From NCBI RefSeq assembly GCF_026212465.1, contig NC_080062.1, positions 12,330,643 to 12,394,642 on the forward strand: 64,000 nucleotides of DNA. The letters are read 5' to 3'. The notes under the pieces are model-generated. The model saw only the letters and a program-made list of their open reading frames with translations. It did not search any database and was not told the origin of the DNA. Each line of letters begins with the position of its first letter. Positions within the stretch are counted from its first letter, which is position 1. Shown here one piece after another: positions 1 to 12,099 of this stretch. Source of the DNA: Amaranthus tricolor (lineage: Eukaryota > Streptophyta > Magnoliopsida > Caryophyllales > Amaranthaceae). The position numbers and the translations under genes were made by a program.

Positions 1-2024
1 TGACTAAGATTTTAAATTCTAACCACGTCAACAGAATTATAAATACCAAATAGTGTTATGTGCCAAGTTTCGTGCAAAACAAACCATGTTTGAGCTACAT
101 TATGTGCAAAAGTGGAAAAAACGCTTATAAACCTTTAAATCACAACATAACATGTAATTTCTTGCATATGACTATGATTTTAAATTCTAACCACTTTAAC
201 ACAATAATATATACCAAATAGTGTTGGTGTGCCAAGTTTCGTGCAAAACAAACCAAGTTTGAGCTACTTTATGCGCAAAAGTGGCAAAAACGCTAAAAAA
301 CCCTTATAATTGCAACATAACACGTAATTTCTAGCATATGACTTTGATATTCAATTCTAACCACTTCACACAATAATATATACCAAATAGTGTTCTGTGC
401 GAAGTTTCGTGCAAAAGAAACCAAGTTTGAGCTACTTTATGCGCAAAAGTGGCAAAAACGCTTAAAAACCCTTAAAATAGCAACTTATCACGTAATTTCT
501 AGCATATGACTATTATTTTATATTTTAACCACTTCAACACAATAATATATACCAAATAGTGTTGTGTGCCAAGTTTCGTGCAAAACAAACGAAGTTTGAG
601 CTACTTTTTGTGCAAAAGTGCCAAAACGCTAAAAAACCTTAAAATCGCAACTTAACATGTAATTTCTAGCATATGACTAAGATTTTAAATTCTAACCACT
701 TCAACACAATAATATATACCAAATAGTGTTGTGTGTCAAGTTTCGTGCAAAACAAACCAAGTTTGAGCTATTTTATACGCAAAAGTGCCAAAAATGCTTA
801 AAAACCCTTAAAATCGCAATTTATCACGTAATTTTTAGCATATGACTATGATTTTATATTTTAACCACTTCAACACAGTAATATATACCAAATAGTGTTG
901 TGTGCCAAGTTTCGTGTAAAATAAACCAAGTTTGAGTTACTTTATGTGCAAAAGTGGCAAAACGCTGAAAAACCCTTTTAAAATCGCAACTTAACACGTA
1001 ATTTCTAGCATATCACTAAGATTTTAAATTCTAACCACGTCAACAGAATAATAAATACCAAATAGTGTTGTGTGCCAAGTTTCGTGCAAAACAAACCATG
1101 TTTGAGCTACATTATGTGCAAAAGTGGAAAAAACGCTTATAAACCTTTAAATCACAACATAACATGTAATTTCTTGCATATGACTATGATTTTCAATTCT
1201 AACCACTTTAACACAATAATATATACCAAATAGTGTTGTGTGCCAAGTTTCGTGCAAAACAAACCAAGTTTGAGCTACTTTATGCGCAAAAGTGGCAAAA
1301 ACGCTAAAAAACCCTTATAATTGCAACATAACACGTAATTTCTAGCATATGACTTTGATATTCAATTCTAACCACTTCAACACAATAATATATACCAAAT
1401 AGTGTTCTGTGCGAAGTTTCTTGCAAAACAAACCAAGTTTGGGCTACTTTATGCGCAAAAGTGGCAAAAACCGCTTAAAAACCCTTAAAATCGCAACTTA
1501 TCACGTAATTTCTAGCATATGACTATTATTTTATATTTTAACCACTTCAACACAATAATATATACCAAATAGTGTTGTGTGCCAAGTTTCGTGCAAAACA
1601 AACGAAGTTTGAGCTACTTTTGTGCAAAAGTGGCAAAACGCTAAAAAACCCTTAAAATCGCAACTTAACATGTAATTTCTAGCATATGACTAAGATTTTA
1701 AATTCTAACCACTTCAACACAATAATATATACCAAATAGTGTTGTGTGTCAAGTTTCGTGCAAAACAAACCAAGTTTGAGCTATTTTATGCGCAATAGTG
1801 CCAAAAACGCTTAAAAACCCTTAAAATCGCAATTTATCACGTAATTTCTAGCATATGACTATGATTTTATATTTTAACCACTTCAACACAGTAATATATA
1901 CCAAATAGTGTTGTGTGCCAAGTTTCGTGTAAAACAAACCAAGTTTGAGTTATTTTATGTGCAAAAGTGGCAAAACGCTTAAAAAACCCTTAAAATCGCA
2001 ACTTAACATGTAATTTCTTGCACA
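1..2024 (+). repeat. 6-monomer higher-order repeat, about 1012 bp, two copies
   Basis: The marker variant with CCACGTCAACAGAAT and the spelling ATAAATACC occurs near 24 and again near 1036, an offset of 1012 bp (six monomers). The five monomers that follow each marker match in order, including the types with TTGATATTCAATTC, GACTATTATTTTATA and CTTTTTGTGC/CTTTTGTGC. After about 2025 the order breaks: monomers with TCTAAGAATTCAAC (near 2042) and TCTAACAATTCAAC (near 2872) recur about 841 bp apart. The left end is cut by the window. Confidence 0.85.
445..477 (+). other. Phased A-tract block in the monomer (representative)
   Basis: A-runs begin at 445, 454, 464 and 474, about one helical turn apart. 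The same block recurs in nearly every monomer of both subfamilies. In B, runs start at 42600, 42610 and 42620, although the bases between the runs have changed. A-tracts in phase with the helix are known to curve DNA, so each monomer is predicted to hold one bend. Confidence 0.7.
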
Positions 2025-2917
2025 TGACTATGATTTTCAATTCTAAGAATTCAACACAATAATATATACGAAATAGTGTTGTGTGCCAAGTTTCGAGCAA
2101 AACAAACCAAGTTTGAGCTACTTTATGTGCAAAAGTGGAAAAAACTTATAAACCCTTAAAATCACAATTTAACATGTAATTTCTTGCACATGACTATGAT
2201 TTTCAATTCTAATCACTTCAACACAATAATATATACCAAATAGTGTTGTGTGCCAAGTTTAGTGCAAAACAAACCAAATTTGAGCTACTTTGTGCGCAAA
2301 AGTGGCAAAAACGCTAAAAAACTCTTATAATTACAACATAACACGTAATTTCTAGCATATGACTTTGATATTCAATTTAACCACTTCAACACAATAATAT
2401 ATACCAAATAGTGTTGTGGGCCAAGTTTCGTGCAAAACAAACATAGTTTGAGCTAATTTATGCGCAAAAGTGCCAAAAACGCTAAAAAACCCTTATAATT
2501 GCAACATAACACGTAATTTCTAGCATATGACTTTGATATTCAATTCTAACCACTTCAACACAATAATATATACCAAATAGTGTTGTGTGCGAAGTTTCGT
2601 GCAAAACAAACCAAGTTTGGGTTACTTTATGCGCAAAAGGGGCAAAAAAGCTTAAAAACCCTTAAAATCGCAACTTATCACTTAATTTCTCGCATATGAC
2701 TATGACTAACCACTTCAACACAATAATATATACCAAATAGTGTTGTGTGCCAAGTTTCGTGTAAAACAAACCAAGTTTGAGTTATTTTATGTGCAAAAGT
2801 GGCAAAACGCTTAAAAACCCTTAAAATCGCAACTTAACATGTAATTTCTTGCACATGACTATGATTTTCAATTCTAACAATTCAACACAATAATATATAC
2901 GAAATAGTGTTGTGTGC

Positions 2918-3017
2918 NNNNNNNNNNNNNNNNNNNNNNNNNNNNNNNNNNNNNNNNNNNNNNNNNNNNNNNNNNNNNNNNNNNNNNNNNNNNNNNNNNN
3001 NNNNNNNNNNNNNNNNN
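2918..3017. other. Assembly gap, 100 N
   Basis: Exactly 100 N, the usual placeholder for a gap of unknown size. The satellite changes strand across it: + on the left, - on the right. Both flanks stop at nearly the same monomer phase. The left ends ..AAATAGTGTTGTGTGC and the right starts CACTATTTGG, the complement of CCAAATAGTG. The two flanking monomers carry different variants, so this is not a simple fold-back of one sequence. Confidence 0.99.
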
Positions 3018-4099
3018 CACTATTTGGTATATATTACTGTGTTGAAGTGGTTAAAATATAAAATCATAGTCATATGCTAGAAATTACGTGATAAGTTATG
3101 ATTATAAGGGTTTTTAAGCGTTTTTGCCACTTTTGCGCATAAAGTAGCTCTAACTTGGTTTGTTTTGTACGAAACTTCGCACACAACACTATTTGATATA
3201 TATTATTGTGTTGAAGTGGTTAGAATTTAAAATCTTAGTCATATGCAAGAAATTACATGTTAAGTTACGATTTTAAGGGTTATTAAGCGTTTTACCACTT
3301 TTGCACATAAAGTAGCTCAAAGCTTGTTTGTTTTGCACGAAACTTGGCACAAAACACTATTTGGTATATATTATTGTGTCTAAGTGGTTAAAATATAAAA
3401 TCATAGAGCGATTTTAAGGGTTTTTAAGCGTTTTTGGCACTTTTGCGCATAAAGTAGCTCAAACTGGATTTCTTTTGCACAAAACTTGACACACAACACT
3501 ATTTGGTATATATTATTGTGTTGAAGTGTTTAGAATTTAAAATCATAGTCATATGATACAAATTACTTGATAAGTTTCGATTTTAAGGGTTTTTAATCGT
3601 TTTTGCCACTTTTGCGCATAAAGTAGCTCAAACTTGGTTTGTTTTGCACGAAACTTGACACACAACACTATTTGGTATATATTATTGTGTTGAAGTGGTT
3701 AGAATTTAAAATCATAGTCATATGCTAGAAATTACGTGTTATGTTGCAATTATAAGAGTTTTTTAGCGTTTTTGCCACTTTTGCGCTCAAACTCTGTTTG
3801 TTTTGCACCAAACTTGGCACACAACACTATTTGGTATATATTATTGTGTTGAAGTGGTTAGAATTGAAAATCATATTCATATGCAAGAAATTACATGTTA
3901 TGTTGTGATTTTAAGGGTTTATAAGCGTTTTTTCCACTTTTGCACATAAAGTAGCTGAAACTTGGTTTGTTTTGCACGAAACTTGGCACTCAACACTATT
4001 TGGTATTTATTATTCTGTTGAAGTGGTTAGAATTTAAAATCTTAGTCATATGCTAGAAATAACGTGTTAAGTTGCGATTTTAATGGTTTTTAAGCGTTT

Positions 4100-7000
4100 T
4101 GCCGCTTTTGCACGTAAAGTAACTCAAACTTGGTTTGTTTTATACGAAATGTGGCACACAACACTATTTGCTATATATTACTGTGTTGAAGTGGTTAAAA
4201 TATAAAATCATAGTGATATGCTAGAAATTACGTGATAAGTTATGATTATAAGGGTACTTAAGCGTTTTTGCCACTTTTGCGCATTAAGTAGCTCAAACTT
4301 GGTTTGTTTTGTACGAAACTTCGCACACAACACGATTTGGTATATATTATTGTGTTGAAGTGTTTAGTATTTAAAATCTTAGTCATATGTTATAAATTAC
4401 ATGTTAAGTTGCGATTTTAAGGGTTTTTAAGCGTTTTACCACTTTTGCACATAAAGTAGCTCAAACTTGGTTTGTTTTGCACGAAACTTGGCACACAACA
4501 CTATTTGGTGTATATTATTGTGTCTAAGTGGTTAAAGTATATAATCATAGTCATATGCTAGAAATTACGTGATAAATTGCGATTTTAAGGGTTTTTAAGC
4601 GTTTTTGGCACTTTTGCGCATAAAGTAGCTCAAACTCGGTTTGTTTTGCACGAAACTTGACACACAACACTATTTGGTATATATTATTGTGTTGAAGTGG
4701 TTAGAATTTAAAATCATAGTCATATGCTACAAATTACTTGATAAGTTTTGATTTTAAGGGTTTTCAAGCGTTTTTGCCACTTTTGCGCATAAAGTAGCTC
4801 AAACTTGGTTTGTTTTGCACGAAACTTGACACACAACACTATTTGGTATATATTATTGTGTTGAAGTGTTTAGAATTTAAAATCTTAGTCATATGCTAGA
4901 AATTACGTGTTATGTTGCGATTTTAAGGGTTTTTAAACGTTTTGCCACTTTTGCACATAAAGTAGCTCAAACTTCGTTTGTTTTGCACGAAACTTGGCTC
5001 ATAACACTATTTGGTATATATTATTGTGTTGAAGTGGTTAAAATATAAAATCATAGTCATATGCTAGAAATTACGTGATAAGTTGCGATTTTAAGGGTTT
5101 TTAAGCGTTTTTGCCACTTTTGCGCATAAAAGTAGCTCAAACTTGGTTTGGTTTGCACGAAACTTCGCACACAACACTATTTGGTATTTATTATTGTGTT
5201 GAAGTGGTTAGAATTGACTATCAAAGTCATATGCTAGAAATTACGTGTTATGTTGCAATTATAAGAGTTTTTTAGCGTTTTTGCCACTTTTGCGCACAAA
5301 GTAGCTCAAACTCTGTTTGTTTTGCACCAAACTTGGCACACAACACTATTTGGTATGTAGTATTGTGTTGAAGTGGTTAGAATTGAAAATCATAGTCATA
5401 TGCAAGAAATTACATGTTATGTTGTGATTTTATGGGTTTATAAGCGTGTTTTCCACTTTTGCACATAAAGTAGCTCAAACTTGGTTTGTTTTGCACGAAA
5501 CTTGGCACTCAACACTATTTGGTATTTATTATTCTGTTGAGGTGGTTAGAATTTAAAATCTTAGTCATATGCTAGAAATAACGTGTTAAGTTGCGATTTT
5601 AAGGGTTTTTTAAGCGTTTTGCCGCTTTTGCACATAAAGTAACTTAAATTTCGTTTGTTTTACACGAAATGTGGCACACAACACTATTTGGTATATATAC
5701 CTGTGTTGAAGTGGTTAAAATATAAAATCATAGTCATATGCTAGAAATTACGTGATAAGTTATGATTATAAGGGTTTTTAAGCGTTTTTGCCACTTTTGC
5801 GCATTAAGTAGCTCAAACTTGGTTTGTTTTGTACGAAACTTCGCACACAACACGATTTGGTATATATTATTGTGTTGAAGTGGTTAGAATTTAAAATCTT
5901 AGTCATGTGCTAGAAATTACATGTTAAGTTGCGATTTTAAGGGTTTTTTATGCGTTTTACGACTTTTGCACATAAAGTAGCTCAAACTTGGTTTGTTTTG
6001 CACGAAACTTGTCACACAACACTATTTGGTATATATTATTGTGTCTAAGTGGTTAAAGTATATAATCATAGTCATATGCTAGAAATTACGTGATAAATTG
6101 CGATTTTAAGGGTTTTTAAGCGTTTTTGGCACTTTTGCGCATAAAGTAGCTCAAACTTGGTTTGTTTTGCACGAAACTTGACACACAACACTATTTGGTA
6201 TATATTATTGTGTTGAAGTGGTTAGAATTTAAAATCATAGTCATATGCTACAAATTACTTGATAAGTTTCGATTTTAAGGGTTTTCAAGCGTTTTTGGCA
6301 CTTTTGCGCATAAAGTAGCTCAAACTTGGTTTGTTTTGCACGAAACTTGACACACAACACTATTTGGTATATATTATTGTGTTGAAGTGTTTACAATTTA
6401 AAATCTTAGTCATATGCTAGAAATTACGTGTTATGTTGCGATTTTAAGGGTTTTTAAACGTTTTGCCACTTTTGCACATAAAGTAGCTCAAACTTCGTTT
6501 GTTTTGCACGAAACTTGGCTCATAACACTATTTGGTATATATTATTGTGTTGAAGTGGTTAAAATATAAAATCATAGTCATATGCTAGAAATTATGTGAT
6601 AAGTTTGCGATTTTAAGGGTTTTTTAAGCGTTTTTGCCACTTTTGCGCATAAAGTAGCTCAAACTTGGTTTGTTTTGCACGAAACTTCGCACACAACACT
6701 ATTTGGTATTTATTATTGTGTTGAAGTGGTTAGAATTGACTATCAAAGTCATATGCTAGAAATTACGTGTTATGTTGCAATTATAAGAGTTTTTTTAGCG
6801 TTTTTGCCACTTTTGCGCACAAAGTAGCTCAAACTCTGTTTGTTTTGCACCAAACTTGGCACACAACACTATTTGGTATGTATTATTGTGTTGAAGTGGT
6901 TAGAATTGAAAATCATAGTCATATTCAAGAAATTACATGTTATGTTGTGATTTTATGGGTTTCTAAGCGTTTTTTTCAACTTTTGCACATAAAGTAGCTC

Positions 7001-10000
7001 AAACTTGGTTTGTTTTGCACGAAACTTGGCACTCAACACTATTTGGTATTTATTATTCTGTTGAAGTGGTTAGAATTTAAAATCTTAGTCATATGCTAGA
7101 AATAACGTGTTAAGTTGCGATTTTAAGGGTTTTTAAGCGTTTTGCCGCTTTTGCACATAAAGTAACTTACATTTGGTTTGTTTTACACGAAATGTGGCAC
7201 ACAACACTATTTGGTATATATACCTGTGTTGAAGTGGTTAAAATATAAATTCATAGTCATATGCTAAAAATTACGTGATAAGTTATGATTATAAGGGTTT
7301 TTAAGCGTTTTTGCCACTTTTGCGCATTAAGTAGCTCAAACTTGGTTTATTTTGTACGAAACTTCGCACACAACACGATTTGGTATATATTATTGTGTTG
7401 AAGTGGTTAGAATTTAAAATCTTAGTCATGTGCTAGAAATTACATGTTAAGTTGCGATTTTAAGGGTTTTTATGCGTTTTACCACTTTTGCACATAAAGT
7501 AGCTCAAACTTGGTTTGTTTTGCACGAAACTTGTCACACAACACTATTTGGTATATATTATTGTGTCTAAGTGGTTAAAGTATATAATCATAGTCATATG
7601 CTAGAAATTACGTGATAAATTGCGATTTTAAGGGTTTTTAAGCATTTTTGGCACTTTTGCGCATAAAGTAGCTCAAACTTGGTTTGTTTTGCACGAAACT
7701 TGACACACAACACTATTTGGTATATATTATTGTGTTGAAGTGGTTAGAATTTAAAATCATAGTCATATGCTACAAATTACTTGATAAGTTTCGATTTTAA
7801 GGGTTTTCAAGCGTTTTTGCCACTTTTGCGTATAAAGTAGCTCAAACTTGGTTTGTTTTGCACGAAACTTGACACACAACACTATTTCGTATATATTATT
7901 GTGTTGAAGTGTTTAGAATTTAAAATCTTAGTCATATGCTAGAAATTACGTGTTATATTGCGATTTTAAGGGTTTTTAAACGTTTTGCCACTTTTGCACA
8001 TAAAGTAGCTCAAACTTCGTTTGTTTTGCACGAAACTTGGCTCATAACACTATTTGGTATATATTATTGTGTTGAAGTGGTTAAAATATAAAATCATAGT
8101 CATATGCTAGAAATTACGTGATAAGTTGCGATTTTAAGGGTTTTTTAAGCGTTTTTGCCACTTTTTGCGCATAAAGTAGCTCAAACTTGGTTTGTTTTGC
8201 ACGAAACTTCGCACACAACACTATTTGGTATTTATTATTGTGTTGAAGTGGTTAGAATTGACTATCAAAGTCATATGCTAGAAATTACGTGTTATGTTGC
8301 AATTATAAGAGTTTTTTAGCGTTTTTGCCACTTTTGCGCACAAAGTAGCTCAAACTCTGTTTGTTTTGCACCAAACTTGGCACACAACACTATTTGGTAT
8401 GTATTATTGTGTTGAAGTGGTTAGAATTGAAAATCATAGTCATATGCAAGAAATTACATGTTATGTTGTGATTTTATGGGTTTATAAGCGTTTTTTCCAC
8501 TTTTGCACATAAAGTAGCTCAAACTTGGTTTGTTTTGCACGAAACTTGGCACTCAACACTATTTGGTATTTATTATTCTGTTGAAGTGGTTAGAATTTAA
8601 AATCTTAGTCATATGCTAGAAATAACGTGTTAAGTTGCGATTTTAAGAGTTTTTAAGCGTTTTGCCGCTTTTGCACATAAAGTAACTTAAATTTGGTTTG
8701 TTTTACACGAAATGTGGCACACAACACTATTTGGTATATATACCTGTGTTGAAGTGGTTAAAATATAAAATCATAGTCATATGCTAGAAATTACGTGATA
8801 AGTTATGATTATAAGGGTTTTTAAGCGTTTTTGCCACTTTTGCGCATTAAGTAGCTCAAACTTGGTTTGTTTTGTACGAAACTTCGCACACAACACGATT
8901 TGGTATATATTATTGTGTTGAAGTGGTTAGAATTTAAAATCTTAGTCATGTGCTAGAAATTACATGTTAAGTTGCGATTTTAAGGGTTTTTATGCGTTTT
9001 ACCACTTTTGCACATAAAGTAGCTCAAACATGGTTTGTTTTGCACGAAACTTGTCACACAACACTATTTGGTATATATTATTGTGTCTAAGTGGTTAAAG
9101 TATATAATCATAGTCATATGCTAGAGATTACGTGATAAATTGCGATTTTAAGGGTTTTTAAGCATTTTTGGCACTTTTGCGCATAAAGTAGCTCAAACTT
9201 GGTTTGTTTTGCACGAAACTTGACACACAACACTATTTGGTATATATTATTGTGTTGAAGTGGTTAGAATTTAAAATCATAGTCATATGCTACAAATTAC
9301 TTGATAAGTTTCGATTTTAAGGGTTTTCAAGCGTTTTTGCCACTTTTGCGCATAAAGTAGCTCAAACTTGGTTTGTTTTGCACGAAACTTGACACACAAC
9401 ACTATTTCGTATATATTATTGTGTTGAAGTGTTTAGAATTTAAAATCTTAGTCATATGCTAGAAATTACGTGTTATGTTGCGATTTTAAGGGTTTTTAAA
9501 CGTTTTGCCACTTTTGCACATAAAGTAGCTCAAACTTCGTTTGTTTTGCACGAAACTTGGCTCATAACACTATTTGGTATATATTATTGTGTTGAAGTGG
9601 TTAAAATATAAAATCATAGTCATATGCTAGAAATTACGTGATAAGTTGCGATTTTAAGGGTTTTTAAGCGTTTTTGCCACTTTTGCGCATAAAGTAGCTC
9701 AAACTTGGTTTGTTTTGCACGAAACTTCGCACACAACACTATTTGGTATTTATTATTGTGTTGAAGTGGTTAGAATTGACTATCAAAGTCATATGCTAGA
9801 AATTACGTGTTATGTTGCAATTATAAGAGTTTTTTAGCGTTTTTGCCACTTTTGCGCACAAAGTAGCTCAAACTCTGTTTGTTTTGCACCAAACTTGGCA
9901 CACAACACTATTTGGTATGTATTATTGTGTTGAAGTGGTTAGAATTGAAAATCATAGTCATATGCAAGAAATTACATGTTATGTTGTGATTTTATGGGTT

Positions 10001-10900
10001 TATAAGCGTTTTTTCCACTTTTGCACATAAAGTAGCTCAAACTTGGTTTGTTTTGCACGAAACTTGGCACTCAACACTATTTGGTATTTATTATTCTGTT
10101 GAAGTGGTTAGAATTTAAAATCTTAGTCATATGCTAGAAATAACGTGTTAAGTTGCGATTTTAAGAGTTTTTAAGCGTTTTGCCGCTTTTGCACATAAAG
10201 TAACTTAAATTTGGTTTGTTTTACACGAAATGTGGCACACAACACTATTTGGTATATATACCTGTGTTGAAGTGGTTAAAATATAAAATCATAGTCATAT
10301 GCTAGAAATTACGTGATAAGTTATGATTATAAGGGTTTTTAAGCGTTTTTGCCACTTTTGCGCATTAAGTAGCTCAAACTTGGTTTGTTTTGTACGAAAC
10401 TTCGCACACAACACGATTTGGTATATATTATTGTGTTGAAGTGGTTAGAATTTAAAATCTTAGTCATGTGCTAGAAATTACATGTTAAGTTGCGATTTTA
10501 AGGGTTTTTATGCGTTTTACCACTTTTGCACATAAAGTAGCTCAAACTTGGTTTGTTTTGCACGAAACTTGTCAAACAACACTATTTGGTATATATTATT
10601 GTGTCTAAGTGGTTAAAGTATATAATCATAGTCATATGCTAGAAATTACGTGATAAATTGCGATTTTAAGGGTTTTTAAGCGTTTTTGGCACTTTTGCGC
10701 ATAAAGTAGCTCAAACTTGGTTTGTTTTGCACGAAACTTGACACACAACACTATTTGGTATATATTATTGTGTTGAAGTGGTTAGAATTTAATATCATAG
10801 TTATATGCTACAAATTACCTGATAAGTTTCGATTTTAAGGGTTTTTAAGCGTTTTTGCCACTTTTGCGCATAAAGTAGCTCAAACTTGGTTTGTTTTGCA
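4100..10900 (-). repeat. 9-monomer higher-order repeat, about 1520 bp, four-plus copies
   Basis: The short-spaced variant GTATATATACCTGTG occurs at 5691, 7214, 8734 and 10252, offsets of 1523, 1520 and 1518 bp (nine monomers). The type GTGTCTAAGTGG followed by TTAAAGTATATAATC recurs with the same period, at about 4522, 6045, 7568, 9090 and 10606. Copies from about 5.2 kb on are nearly identical. The first copy (from about 4.1 kb) is more diverged, for example TTGCTATATATTACTG in place of the marker. Similarity fades after about 10.8 kb. Edges are approximate. Confidence 0.88.
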
Positions 10901-12099
10901 CGAAACTTGACACACAACACTATTTCGTATATATTATTGTGTTGAAGTGTTTAGAATTTAAAATCCAAGTCATATGCTAGAAATTACGTCTTAAGTTGCG
11001 ATTTTAAGGGTTTTTAAGCGTTTTGCCACTTTTGCACATAAAGTAGCTCAAACTTCGTTCGTTTTGCACAAAACTTGGCTCACAACACTATTTGGTATAT
11101 ATTATTGTGTTGAAGTGGTTAAAATATAAAATCATAGTCATATGCTAGAAATTACATGATAAGTTGCGATTTTAAGGGTTTTTAAGCGTTTTTGCCACTT
11201 TTGCGCATAAAGTAGCTCAAACTTGGTTCGTTTTGCACGAAACTTCGCACACAACACTATTTGTTATTTATTATTGTGTTGAAGTGGTTAGAATTGAAAA
11301 TCATATTCATATGCAAGAAATTCCATGTTATGTTGTGATTTTAAGGGTTTATAAGCGTTTTTTCCACTTTTGCACATAAAGTACCTCAAACTTGGTTTGT
11401 TTTGCACGAAACTTGGCACTCAACACTATTTGGTATTTATTATTCTGTTGAAGTGGTTAGAATTTAAAATCTTAGTCATATGCTAGAAATTACGTGTTAT
11501 GTTGCGATTTTAAGGGTTTTTAAGCGTTTTGCCGCTTTTGCATATAAAGTAACTCAACCTTGGTTTGTTTTACACGAAATGTGGCAAACAACACTATTTG
11601 GTATATATTACTGTGTTGAAGTGGTTAAAATATAAAATAATAGTCATATGCTAGAAATTACGTGATAAGTTATGATTATAAGGGTTTTTAAGCGTTTTTG
11701 CCACTTTTGCGCATTAAGTAGCTCAAACTTGGTTTGTTTTGTACGAAACTTCGCACACAACACGATTTGGTATATTTTATTGTGTTGAAGTGGTTAGAAT
11801 TTAAAATCTTAGTCATATGCTAGAAATTACATGTTAAGTTGCGATTTTAAGGGTTTTTAAGCGTTTTACCACTTTTGCACATAAAGTAGCTCAAACTTGG
11901 TTTGTTTTGCACGAAACTTGGCACACAACACTATTTGGTATATATTGTTGTGTCTAAGTGGTTAAAATATATAATCATAGTCATATGCTAGAAATTACGT
12001 GATAAATTGCGATTTTAAGGGCTTTTAAGCGTTTTTGGCACTTTTGCGCATAAAGTAGCTCAAACTTGGTTTGTTTTGCACGAAACTTGACACACAACA

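Larger units (their letters stand above)
1..2917 (+). repeat. Satellite array, subfamily A, forward
   Basis: Tandem monomers of about 168-169 bp with no other sequence between them. Spacing can be read from the recurring CATATG core (near 166, 336, 503 and 671). Each monomer holds, in order, GATTTTAAATTCTAACCAC, CAATAATATATACC, AAATAGTGTTGTGTGCC, AAGTTTCGTGCAAAAC, TTTGAGCTAC, TTTATGCGCAAAAGTGG and a phased A-tract block ending in CCCTTAAAATCGCAAC. CATATG (NdeI) sits inside an imperfect dyad, TAGCATATGACTA. Neighbouring monomers differ by substitutions and small indels. One monomer near 2699-2710 has lost about 16 bp after CTATGAC. I call this orientation forward for the whole window. No coding potential is seen. 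Confidence 0.97.

Noticed and set aside
2880..3060. Large palindrome or fold-back artefact at the first gap
   Set aside because: The inverted flanks carry different variant bases (TATACGAAATAG against the complement of TATACCAAATAG, and different downstream types), so they are not mirror copies of one sequence.
6767..6997. 76-codon frame, and similar frames at 22768, 25247, 26351, 41106, 46038, 51742, 55315, 56916 and 63397
   Set aside because: All share the same low-complexity translation of the monomer (HxTxHxTLFGIYYCVEVVR-like). They arise wherever a variant loses a stop. None has independent support.
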